From NCBI GenBank assembly GCA_049487715.1, contig CP150554.1:248001-312000 (forward strand): a stretch of DNA of 64,000 bases, given 5' to 3'. The DNA is from Pycnococcus provasolii (Eukaryota; Chlorophyta; Pseudoscourfieldiophyceae; Pseudoscourfieldiales). The translations under genes and the position numbers were made by a program. This document shows positions 46,203-54,639 of this stretch, in pieces (position 1 is the stretch's first letter; each line of letters begins with the position of its first letter). Under the pieces are notes generated by a model. That model was given only the letters and a program-made list of their open reading frames with translations. It was not told the DNA's origin and ran no database searches.

Positions 46203-46350
46203 GATTCCTGAAAAGCGAGATCAAAGCAAGCCTTTTAGAAGTGTGCGTGGGAGGGGAATTTATTTTATCGGGAGAGGAAATAATCTTTGCTTTGGGGAAA
46301 TCCTGGCAGGGGACATCTGGTACTCCCCTTAGGAGAGGAGGAGGAGAAGA

Positions 46351-46404
46351 TTAGGGTTAGGGTTAGGGTTAGGGTTAGGGTTAGGGTTAGGGTTAGGGTT
46401 AGGG
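46351..46404. repeat. Interstitial telomere-like array (TTAGGG)9
   Basis: Nine perfect TTAGGG units followed by TTACGG, located in the 264-bp divergent promoter between the TspO-like and AIG1-type genes. It ends 62 bp before the latter's ATG. Confidence 0.95.
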
Positions 46405-46466
46405 TTACGGGTTGTGTCCCTTCCCTTTTTGCCTTTTTCCTTTCTCCTTTTGTCACTTTGCTGCGT

Positions 46467-48242
46467 ATGGCGGCGCCTTTTTCATCCGAAACAGCATCCA
46501 TGCCCGCTCGAGTCATGCTGCTCGTCGGACGCACGGGCGCAGGCAAGTCGTCACTCGCTAACGCAATTCTTGGAACGCGCACCTTCGTCGCGCGACGCTC
46601 CCTCTCATCCGTGACGCGCGCGTGCGAAGCGCACGGCGTCGCAGGCGACCGGGACGGACTTCAGCCATCAGTCGTCGTCGTCGACACGCCGGGCCTCTGC
46701 GACACGAGCGGAATGACGCAGACGGCGGTAGTCGACGCCATTGCCACATTCTGCGAAGCGCCAGGCACCGCATGTGACGAGTCCGTGGCGAAGGCGGTGA
46801 CAGGTGGAATCGACGCGATGCTCGTCGTGCTCAACCCGCTCGAGCGTGCGCCCCCTGACCTCTTGTCCGCGCTCAGGCTCCTGCGACTGAGGTTTGGCGA
46901 GCGCATCATGGAGCTCGCGACGGCGGTGTTCACGCACGCAGATGTGCTTGCAGGCGACGGAATTGCGACTGTCGACGACCTGCTCGCAGACGCGGGGCAG
47001 GATGCTGCCGAGCTCGTGTCGGCGTGCGGCGGAGGTGCTGTCATCGTCGACGCTCGAATGCAAGACTCTGCTGCATGGTGGGGTCGCGACGACCTACGCG
47101 CCATCATTGAGAGTGCGCAAGCGCGATGCGACTCAACGGGTGGGCCCGCGCGAGTACCAGCCTCGGGCGACGAGGGCGACAAGGCGACGCTGGCGGCGGC
47201 GCGCGTCGCGAGCGATGCCGCTGACGCGCTCCGCGGCGCCTTGTCCGATGCGGCGCTCTTCAACCGCAACGGTGTCGCGGCCGACCCGATGTTCGCCAGC
47301 CTCGACGCTCCCAACGCAGGCGCCTCCGCCGCCAAGGCGCTCGACCGCGCGCTCGACGGCGTGCTTGCGATGGTGCGCGGTCATGCGGCTGCGAATGGCA
47401 GCGCTTCCCCGCACGCGCCGAATCTCGCCGCGGCGCTGCAGCGCGCACGTGCGGGGGAGCGTGCACTTCCGCGCCGTGAGTGGGACTTGGCGACTGACCT
47501 CGCTGGAACGTTCGAGGCTACTTCAGGCGTGCAGCTTGCGCTCGAGGGCGTTGGAGCGGGCGTACCCGAAATGAGCGTGCGTGGCGAGCTTGTCATGGAG
47601 GCGGCGACGTGTCTCGAGGTGGGAAGCTGCGGCAAAAGCGCGATTGGTGGCAGCCTGCAGGCGCTCGATGGCGTGCTGGTAGGCGGCTCGAGCAGATTAG
47701 AGATGAAGGCGATTTGCGATGCGCGAGGCTACGCTCTGCAGCTGCGTGGTCCCATATCGTTGCAAGGGCCCGTTCGCCTGCTTCCAGCTCAATCGACGCC
47801 GTCTCCGTCGTCGCAAGTCGACGCTGCAGTGGAAAGTTCCGAGGTTCTGGTTCGTGATGACCATTTCCTCGACGAAGGTGTGTATCGCGTGGACCTCATG
47901 GGCGTTGCTGGCGAGGGCGGCACAGTGTCGCCCGACGCGCGCGTCATTGCGACGCTCGTACGCACAGAGCGCGCATCTGGCGTGCTCGTCGGCGTGCCCT
48001 CTCGCGTGGGCGTTTCCGTTCCCGACGGATGCTCGCTTGAGCTCGACGCGGGTGCGATTCTAACGGTGGAGGGGCTCGTGCGCTTGACGGGCGGTTCGAT
48101 ACGCGTTTCCAAGGGGTCGCGTGTTCACGCCGTCGGCTTCTGCCGTCTAGCTTGCTCGAGCGATCGTGCTCAAACGCTTCGCGCCCCCGCTTACGCCAGA
48201 GGAGCTCACGCACGCGTCGTGCATCCTCAGGAGAACGACTGA
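46467..48242 (+). CDS. AIG1/GIMAP-type GTPase with unknown C-terminal half
   Basis: 591 residues from the ATG at 46467. The N-terminal G domain has G1 GRTGAGKSS (21-29), G3 DTPG (73-76, in VVVVDTPGLCDTSG) and G4-like THAD (156-159, in AVFTHADVLAGDG), as in AIG1-type GTPases of plants and GIMAPs of animals. The C-terminal ~350 residues contain a helical part (about 230-330), then a beta-rich part with short repeating hydrophobic strands (EGVGAGVPEMSVRGELVMEA, CDARGYALQLRGPISLQGPV, RGSRV-type endings) that I do not recognise. Family members act at membranes, often in defence or organelle dynamics. Confidence 0.8.
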   Translation: MAAPFSSETASMPARVMLLVGRTGAGKSSLANAILGTRTFVARRSLSSVTRACEAHGVAGDRDGLQPSVVVVDTPGLCDTSGMTQTAVVDAIATFCEAPGTACDESVAKAVTGGIDAMLVVLNPLERAPPDLLSALRLLRLRFGERIMELATAVFTHADVLAGDGIATVDDLLADAGQDAAELVSACGGGAVIVDARMQDSAAWWGRDDLRAIIESAQARCDSTGGPARVPASGDEGDKATLAAARVASDAADALRGALSDAALFNRNGVAADPMFASLDAPNAGASAAKALDRALDGVLAMVRGHAAANGSASPHAPNLAAALQRARAGERALPRREWDLATDLAGTFEATSGVQLALEGVGAGVPEMSVRGELVMEAATCLEVGSCGKSAIGGSLQALDGVLVGGSSRLEMKAICDARGYALQLRGPISLQGPVRLLPAQSTPSPSSQVDAAVESSEVLVRDDHFLDEGVYRVDLMGVAGEGGTVSPDARVIATLVRTERASGVLVGVPSRVGVSVPDGCSLELDAGAILTVEGLVRLTGGSIRVSKGSRVHAVGFCRLACSSDRAQTLRAPAYARGAHARVVHPQEND

Positions 48243-48419
48243 CGTTAGTTTCTTTCGTGTAGTTTATATACTTATATACTTATTATCGTACTTACAAGTT
48301 AAAAGAATGCCCCGCATGTCAAGTAAAAAAGAGAAAAAAAAGTAGTCGGCCGGTGACCATGCCGCTAAGTTAACTATTCGTGATGGGCAAGATTCGAACC
48401 GATGGTGCAAAAAGAAAAC

Positions 48420-48535
48420 CGCACGTCACCGGGAGTTCCATGCTGATTCCTCAAGCAAGTACTAATCCGGCCCATTCTTGCTTAGCTTCCGAGTGCTGAT
48501 GGGATCGGGCGGATTCAAGAAGGTATGAACGTGCG
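48420..48535 (-). rRNA. 5S ribosomal RNA
   Basis: About 116 nt on the minus strand. The 5' end (CGCACGUUCAUACC) pairs with the 3' end (GGUGACGUGCG) as the terminal helix. Between them are the conserved CCGCCCGAUCCCAUCAG, the internal control region AGCUAAGCAAGAAUGGGCC, then UUAGUACUUG and a 3' segment ending GGAACUCCCGGUGA. A TTTTCTTTTT pol III terminator follows directly. It is a single copy here, inserted between protein genes. Confidence 0.93.
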
Positions 48536-49858
48536 ATAAACGATTTGGTGAATTCACAAGATATAAACGTGCAAAATTGTCTTCAAGCAGCCACATGCAA
48601 CCGTCCTTGTGAGGGTTAAAATGCAAATCCCCTGCGAAAATCTAGCGCCCGTGAGGTATCTCGCTTATGGCCAGACGAATCCATCGACTTGTCTTGTTGT
48701 TCCCTCCCGTCTTACATAAGTTACTTCAGCTTGCTCTCACCAACCTCCAGGTGGGTCGAACAACAAAGTCGAACGGTTCGACCAAGTGACCAACGCAACG
48801 CAACGTGCCGTACATAGACTAACTTGGGCCAATAATAAAGGCCATAATATGGGCAAGTTGCTTCTACGATACTGTACCCGGGTAGTCTCCTCAACAACAA
48901 CAACATGTTGTTGAGCCGTTGTTGTTGAGCTATTGTTGAAATGTTGAGCTGTTGTTGAAATGTTGAGGAGGTGCTCCCAAGGGGGTGCAAAGCAAACTGC
49001 TCAAGAGTCCTGATTGAGGAGCGGAATCCGGAGCGTGAAAGACTGAAAGAGAGGGGAACAAGAGGGGAACTGGGGAAGGGTTAAAATCAGAACTCATCAC
49101 GCCCTGGACTTGGAAGAGGGGGAGGGGAGAGAGGGGAAGACCTTCAGGGGAGAACGTCAATATTGGCCGCCGCCACCTCTCCTCCCCGGGTCCCGTCCCC
49201 GTCCCCCCTCCCCTCGAGCTCCGCCATTGCGCACACACGCACTCTGTTTGGTGCCAAAACAGCTTTGATCTGCGCTGATTCTGCGCTTGATCTGCGCTCA
49301 TTCTTTCTCGTCATTTTTTAGTACTAGTTTAGTTTTCAGTGGGTACTGTTACTCTGCGCTTTCTTTCTTGGTGGTTTCTTGGTGGATCGATCTTCTACTA
49401 TAATATAAAAGCTTATTATTGGTGGTTTTTTTTCATATCTACTAGGGATAGACTGACTATATACAGTAGTTTTGATTCTGGTTTGATTGTTTTTTATTTA
49501 CTTGTTGGAACATTTTTTTTTTTAACCTCGTGAAATATTCGAAGAGCAAGCTAACCGCAGCACACTTGTTTGGTTCATGGGTTATTACAATAAACAGCAC
49601 TACCATATTACCACGTACGACGATCTGAGACCTTGGGGAGGAGTGGAGCTCGAGCGCATGGCCTGCTACGCGGACGTTGGAAAGGAGCCGTCCTGACAAC
49701 CCTTACCAGAAAAGGTGATCGAAGGGGGTGTTGTCTCACGCGCACAAGTACACGTGTGTGCGGAAGGGACTCGATAGAAAGCAAAAGAACAAAAGATACA
49801 ACTAGGGTACGCCTAGACTTTACACGAAAAGAAAAGGACACAACAACAACTGGCCAAC
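48536..49858. other. Long non-coding region with AAC/GTT repeats and AT-rich segment
   Basis: 1.3 kb without a supported gene. A cluster of CAACAACAA / GTTGTTGAG repeats (about 48889-48968) can fold into hairpins. A T-rich segment lies at about 49305-49530, unlike the surrounding DNA. The last ~150 bp probably form the 5' UTR/promoter of the decarboxylase fusion. Confidence 0.4.
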
Positions 49859-52429
49859 ATGGCGCTCCCGCCGCCGGTGTTCGAAGGCTCTGAGAAGCGC
49901 CTCGAGGTGACTTTCGCCAACGCAGCCCTGAGCGCCAACGCGCTGGGCCTGCGCCTTCTCCCGCGCTCGTCGATTGACGAGCTCATGACGCTCGCACGCT
50001 GCGAGGTGCTTTCGCACACGCGCGGCACCGCGTTCGACGCGTACGTGCTCTCGGAAAGCAGCCTGTTCGTCTTTCCGCACAAGCTCGTGCTGAAGACGTG
50101 CGGCAACACGAAGCTGCTGGCTGCCCTGCCGCGCCTGCTTGCTCACGCCGATGCGCTTGGCCTCACGCCGCGCTGCGTGCGCTTTACGCGATTCGCGTAC
50201 CTCTTCCCTGCCCTGCAGCCCGACCCTCACCGCGCTTTCGAGGACGAGGCGTCCACGATCGACGCCGCTCTCATCAACGTGCAGCACTTTGCGCACCGAT
50301 CCGTGAGCGTCGCGCCATGCAGCGGCGACCGAGACGACGCGCTCTACCACGTGTACGTTGCGGCGGCGAACGAGGCTGCTGCCGTGCCCGAGGGGGCGAC
50401 GCTCGAGGTGTGCATGTCGGGGCTTGACCCGGCGTACTGCGCCAACAACTTCATGCACGACTCGTTCGATGGGTGTGCCAAGAAGACCACGGAACAGTGC
50501 GGCCTGCGCGCCGCCGCGCCGCTCGGCGACATCGTCGACGCCTACGTGTTCGATCCATGTGGTTACAGCATGAATGGCCTGCACGACGCGGTCGGCGGCT
50601 TCACCACGTGCCACATCGCGCCGGAGGATGCTTGCTCGTACGCGAGCGTCGAGGTGCACGTGCCATCCGCGAAGATCCTCGCGGACATGCTGCACGCACA
50701 CGTGGCGGACGCTGGTGGGATTCAGGATGCATATCTCGCGATTGCCGATTCGTGCCGACGCCTTTTCGGCGCGCGTAATGTGGTGGTGGCGGCGACGGGC
50801 GATGCCACCGCGCTTGCTGGTGCGTACGCGGCTTCGGGATGGCATGCTGCCGTCACGCTGTCGCAGTCGGTGGCTGTGTGCGCCTCTGTGATGGAATCAC
50901 AGACGCCGCCGCTTTCGATAACGATGGCGAAGGTGCCGGCGATGCAGCAAGCGGAGGAGGAGGAGGAGAGTCGTCCTGACAGTCCCACGGCGAAGAGCGA
51001 CGGCTCGGAAGAGACGATGATGGCCACCGCTGCGAGCCTCATGAGCTCCATGAGCTTCAGCAGCGAATCCATGGAAACGGTTCTTGCCGGCGAGGACAAC
51101 AAAGCTGGCCTGATGCAGCCATTCGTCGCCGACTGCGTGCTGCTCAAGTCGTGGTCTGTCGATCAAGATGCCGTGTGCCGACAGCTCGCGCGGGAGCACG
51201 AAAGACTGTCGTGCACGGAGGACTCGTTTTACCTGATGGACCTTGGCGTTGTCAGCCGACGCATGGAAGCTTGGCGTCACCATCTCCCGCGCGTGACGCC
51301 GTTCTACGCGGTTAAGTGCAACGACAACCCTCGCCTGCTTGCGCACCTCGTGCGTCTCGGCTGCGGTTTCGACTCGGCGAGTCCCGCGGAGCTGGAGCTT
51401 GCCATCCGAGCGGGCGCATGCTCTGGCATTGATGCCGTGTCGATGCAAGATCGTGTCGTGTACGCCAACTGCTGCAAGCCTATGAGCTACCTCACCCACA
51501 TGCAGACGACGGGCGCGTGCTCGCTGACGACGTTCGATTCTTCGTGCGAGCTGCGCAAGTGCGTCTCCAAGTACCCTTCGTGCCGTCTTCTTCTGCGCAT
51601 TCGCGCGGATGATCCAAATGCCCGATGCCAGCTCGGTCACAAGTACGGAGCCGAGCCGGAGGAGGCGTTTGCGCTCCTCGAGGAAGCGCATGCGCTCGGT
51701 GCCAACCTCGCGGGCGTGAGTTTCCACGTGGGATCTGGCGGAGACGACGAGGAGAAAAACTCGCAGGGCGACACGAGTGCCGCCAAGGCTTTCCGCTACG
51801 CCATCGCGACTGCGCGTGAGCTGTTCGACATCGGGCGCGATCGCTACGGCTTCACGATGAATGTGCTCGACATTGGTGGTGGCTTCCCCGGCGGCGAGAA
51901 CGGTATGCCAGGTGCTCATTTCGTGCGTACAACCCGCGCAATCCGCGAGGAGCTTGCCACGCACTTTCCAGAGCAGATGGGCGTACGCCTGATTGCCGAG
52001 CCCGGCCGATACTTCGCCGAGGCGGCCTGCACGTACGCGACCCGCATCATTGGGATGCGCAGTCGCCCGACACGTCGCGAGGATGGCATCCTGGTACCTC
52101 ACACCGACTACACGCTCAGCGATGGCCTGTACGGAAGTTTCAACAACGTGATGTACGATCATGCGGAGCTTACGTACCGTGTTGTGCATGTGAGTGACGA
52201 CCGTGCCAACGGCATCTCGGATGGAAATGCGACGAGCGCGCGCCTATTCGGGCCGACTTGCGATGGCCTCGACACAGTGATAGAGAACACGATGCTTCCG
52301 GAGCTGTCACTAGGCGATCTTGTGGTGTTCCCCGCCATGGGCGCTTACACGCGCACCGGCTCGTGCGACTTCAACGGCGTTGCGGTGACTGCGGCAAACT
52401 TCGTTTTTGTGTCGAGCCAGAGCGACTAG
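49859..52429 (+). CDS. Bifunctional S-adenosylmethionine decarboxylase-ornithine decarboxylase fusion
   Basis: 856 residues in one exon. The N-terminal AdoMetDC (about 1-345) has FEGSEKRLEV (Glu9, Glu12), the self-cleavage site SESS (66/67) that makes the pyruvoyl group, Cys81 in LKTCGNT, Ser237 in DPCGYSMNG and His252 in CHIAPED. A low-complexity linker (about 350-420) leads to the ODC (about 425-856): PLP Lys486 in FYAVKCND, His623 in SFHVGSGG, DIGGGFPG (671-678), AEPGRYF with Glu714, substrate Asp767 in YDHAE, Cys801-Asp802 in GPTCDGLD and Tyr830 in GAYTRT. All key residues of both enzymes are present. It would make both putrescine and decarboxylated AdoMet for spermidine. TGTAA is at 52485-52489. 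Confidence 0.95.
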   Translation: MALPPPVFEGSEKRLEVTFANAALSANALGLRLLPRSSIDELMTLARCEVLSHTRGTAFDAYVLSESSLFVFPHKLVLKTCGNTKLLAALPRLLAHADALGLTPRCVRFTRFAYLFPALQPDPHRAFEDEASTIDAALINVQHFAHRSVSVAPCSGDRDDALYHVYVAAANEAAAVPEGATLEVCMSGLDPAYCANNFMHDSFDGCAKKTTEQCGLRAAAPLGDIVDAYVFDPCGYSMNGLHDAVGGFTTCHIAPEDACSYASVEVHVPSAKILADMLHAHVADAGGIQDAYLAIADSCRRLFGARNVVVAATGDATALAGAYAASGWHAAVTLSQSVAVCASVMESQTPPLSITMAKVPAMQQAEEEEESRPDSPTAKSDGSEETMMATAASLMSSMSFSSESMETVLAGEDNKAGLMQPFVADCVLLKSWSVDQDAVCRQLAREHERLSCTEDSFYLMDLGVVSRRMEAWRHHLPRVTPFYAVKCNDNPRLLAHLVRLGCGFDSASPAELELAIRAGACSGIDAVSMQDRVVYANCCKPMSYLTHMQTTGACSLTTFDSSCELRKCVSKYPSCRLLLRIRADDPNARCQLGHKYGAEPEEAFALLEEAHALGANLAGVSFHVGSGGDDEEKNSQGDTSAAKAFRYAIATARELFDIGRDRYGFTMNVLDIGGGFPGGENGMPGAHFVRTTRAIREELATHFPEQMGVRLIAEPGRYFAEAACTYATRIIGMRSRPTRREDGILVPHTDYTLSDGLYGSFNNVMYDHAELTYRVVHVSDDRANGISDGNATSARLFGPTCDGLDTVIENTMLPELSLGDLVVFPAMGAYTRTGSCDFNGVAVTAANFVFVSSQSD

Positions 52430-52537
52430 CCAGCTAGCTGATGTGGGGGAAGGGAAGGATCTCATTTGGAAAAGGATGCGCACTGTAAAAGTGAAGAAAT
52501 GTTTCAGAATAAAACTACTACTACGTGGTCATTTGTC

Positions 52538-54331
52538 CTAACGCTTTTTGACGAAGAGAATGATCGCCGTGCCAAGACACATCGAAATCACGCCGAACGA
52601 GATTAGTGCGACGTAGCCAGATAGTGAATTTCCACCACCTACGTCGCCTTCACAGCCACCAGGGCCCTCGCCGCCGCCACCACCACCTCCACCTCCACCT
52701 CCAATGCCATACAGCAGTGCGCCACCCATGCTCGGGCCCAGGCATGCACCGATCATGGCACCCACGCCCCAAACTCCCAAGAAGCGAGCGGCACTCTCCT
52801 TATTAGGCAGCACATCCACAGCAAGCGCGAGGTCTACCGCCTGGTATGCCCCGTTGCTCACTCCGATGATGGCGCCAACAGCAAATGCGGAAAATGGATC
52901 GCGCAGGAAAAGCAGAATCATGTAACCGACGGATATACCTAGTGTGCCCAGAACGATCAAAGGTTTTCTTCCCCAGGAATCGCTCAGGCTGCCGGAAGGG
53001 TACGCTGACAGCACGCCACTCGCCTGTCCGACAAATGCCATCACACACGTCACACGCGCAGGATCGTGCAGCGAACCGCTAGGTGGGAGGTGGTAGATGT
53101 CTTGGAAGAAGTACTGCAGGAAAGCGTTGATGCTCACGCCCATGTAGAAGCAGGTACGCCCCACGAAGACGAGAAAGAAGTCGCGATGCTCCGATGGACT
53201 GATCCAGTAGCACGCCTTAAGCTCCTGCCACGTCCATCCCGTAAGCCCGGTGCCTCCGGAGCTAGGCAAGTCGAGCGAGCTCGCGCTCGGCGACTCGATT
53301 CCCAGTGGCGCAGCGGCATGGAACGTCTCGTTTGACGCCTCCTCCGCGCGCTCGAGGCGCGGCGTGCCATCGTCGACGAAGTCGCCGTCGTTCACGTCGA
53401 CGGCCAGCGCTCCGGCAACGCCTTGCATCTTGCGTGTTGCTGTTGCCGTTGACGAGCCTCCGGCAGAGGAACACGTGATGACGGCTGTTCCGAGCAGTGC
53501 GAGTGTGTACAAAAGATACATAGCACCGACGTCGTTCCTGACAAAGTAGAAGGCGAACCCTGTGCAGTTTCCCACGACGCTCCAGAGCGTGTTAAGTCCG
53601 TTCGCTTGGCCAGTCTGCTCATCCGGCACGGTGTCTGGAATGAGCCCGTACGCCGCGGTAGAGACGACGTTGAGCGCGACGTTGGAGATGACGAAGGCGA
53701 CAGCGTACATTTCCAGCTGCAGTGCCTCTCTTGCAAATTTCTGCACGCCGACGCCAGCGATGCACGTGACACTTCCGACGACAATGTACGGCGTTCTTTT
53801 GCTTCCTCTCCACATTCCATTAATGGCCGTTTCGCTCCTGTCTGAGAGAAACCCTGTGAATGGTCCGACGAGTTGCGTGACTCCTGCGAAAGCGATGAGT
53901 GTGGCGACGGTGAGCGTTTTACTGCACGGGTTCATGCGTTCCGCTTCTTTTGGCAATGTGATCATGGCGTATGTGGAAAGCAATAGCGAATACGCGAATG
54001 CGAACGACGTGATACCTAAGAGCTTCGAAGTAGGTGCAAACGGCAAGGAGGATGACGGCAAGGAGCCTGGCAAACCCATGTTACCACCACCACCACCTGA
54101 AGATGCGTGATGATTCAGATTATCAACCATGTCGCTCCCTCCTAATAACCCCGAGTGGCCGAGGTCAGGTGCCATGAGCGGCGTGTGTTCACTTGATGAA
54201 GTACCACCACCAGAGAAACCAGAGAGACCACCAGTACCAAACGAGCGACCTCTGTGACGTGGAGAAACAGCATGGGACGAGGACGCGGGTCCAGGAATCC
54301 CTTTTCCAGGAGGGGAGGAGGAGTCCGCCAT
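52538..54331 (-). CDS. Major facilitator superfamily transporter
   Basis: 597 residues from the ATG at 54331. A Ser/Gly-rich cytosolic N-terminus (~110) precedes two six-helix halves. Visible landmarks are GFLSDRSETAINGMWRGSKR and AAYGLIPDTVPDEQTGQANG in the first half, a ~90-residue central loop, and GSLSDSWGRKPLIVLGTLG in the second half, the MFS loop 2-3 type motif. A long Gly run (about 52665-52702) interrupts the last external loop. The closest style is sugar/drug-type MFS; substrate unknown. It is divergent from the zinc-finger methyltransferase. Confidence 0.85.
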   Translation of the reverse strand: MADSSSPPGKGIPGPASSSHAVSPRHRGRSFGTGGLSGFSGGGTSSSEHTPLMAPDLGHSGLLGGSDMVDNLNHHASSGGGGGNMGLPGSLPSSSLPFAPTSKLLGITSFAFAYSLLLSTYAMITLPKEAERMNPCSKTLTVATLIAFAGVTQLVGPFTGFLSDRSETAINGMWRGSKRTPYIVVGSVTCIAGVGVQKFAREALQLEMYAVAFVISNVALNVVSTAAYGLIPDTVPDEQTGQANGLNTLWSVVGNCTGFAFYFVRNDVGAMYLLYTLALLGTAVITCSSAGGSSTATATRKMQGVAGALAVDVNDGDFVDDGTPRLERAEEASNETFHAAAPLGIESPSASSLDLPSSGGTGLTGWTWQELKACYWISPSEHRDFFLVFVGRTCFYMGVSINAFLQYFFQDIYHLPPSGSLHDPARVTCVMAFVGQASGVLSAYPSGSLSDSWGRKPLIVLGTLGISVGYMILLFLRDPFSAFAVGAIIGVSNGAYQAVDLALAVDVLPNKESAARFLGVWGVGAMIGACLGPSMGGALLYGIGGGGGGGGGGGEGPGGCEGDVGGGNSLSGYVALISFGVISMCLGTAIILFVKKR

Positions 54332-54450
54332 GGATGCGAGCACTTGAAGAAACTGCAGCTATTTCGTCTAGGAAACGCGAGAGGTTGGATGATGCCGCCT
54401 TCCCACCACGGCACCGTCCGTCCGTCTGCTTCGAGGGACGCGGTGCCTCT

Positions 54451-54527
54451 CGTAACCCTAACCCTAATCCGTCCTCTCCCTATCCTAGTTGGTTCTTAGT
54501 TGGTAGGGGATTAGGGTTAGGGTTACG
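54451..54527. repeat. Perfect 20-bp inverted repeat of telomere-like sequence
   Basis: The left arm 54451-54470 (CGTAACCCTAACCCTAATCC) is exactly complementary to the right arm 54508-54527, with a 37-nt spacer. It lies in the divergent promoter between the MFS gene and the zinc-finger methyltransferase gene. Confidence 0.92.
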
Positions 54528-54639
54528 CGTCTTGGAGAGGCCGAAAGCGGTTCTCTACTTCTCTGGAGGAAATATCAATCATGCCGACGGCGGCGGTGCC
54601 GTTCATGTCTTTGTGACTGTCTTTGTGACTGTCTTTGCC

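Noticed and set aside
48370-48418. tRNA (normal or permuted) next to the 5S gene
   Set aside because: The B-box-like GGTTCGAATC is present, but its T stem does not pair and no acceptor or anticodon arm can be built.
49820-52189. Two long minus-strand frames (341 and 430 codons)
   Set aside because: Antisense of the AdoMetDC-ODC gene; the plus strand has all catalytic motifs, while these show only Arg/His/Val-rich mirror composition.
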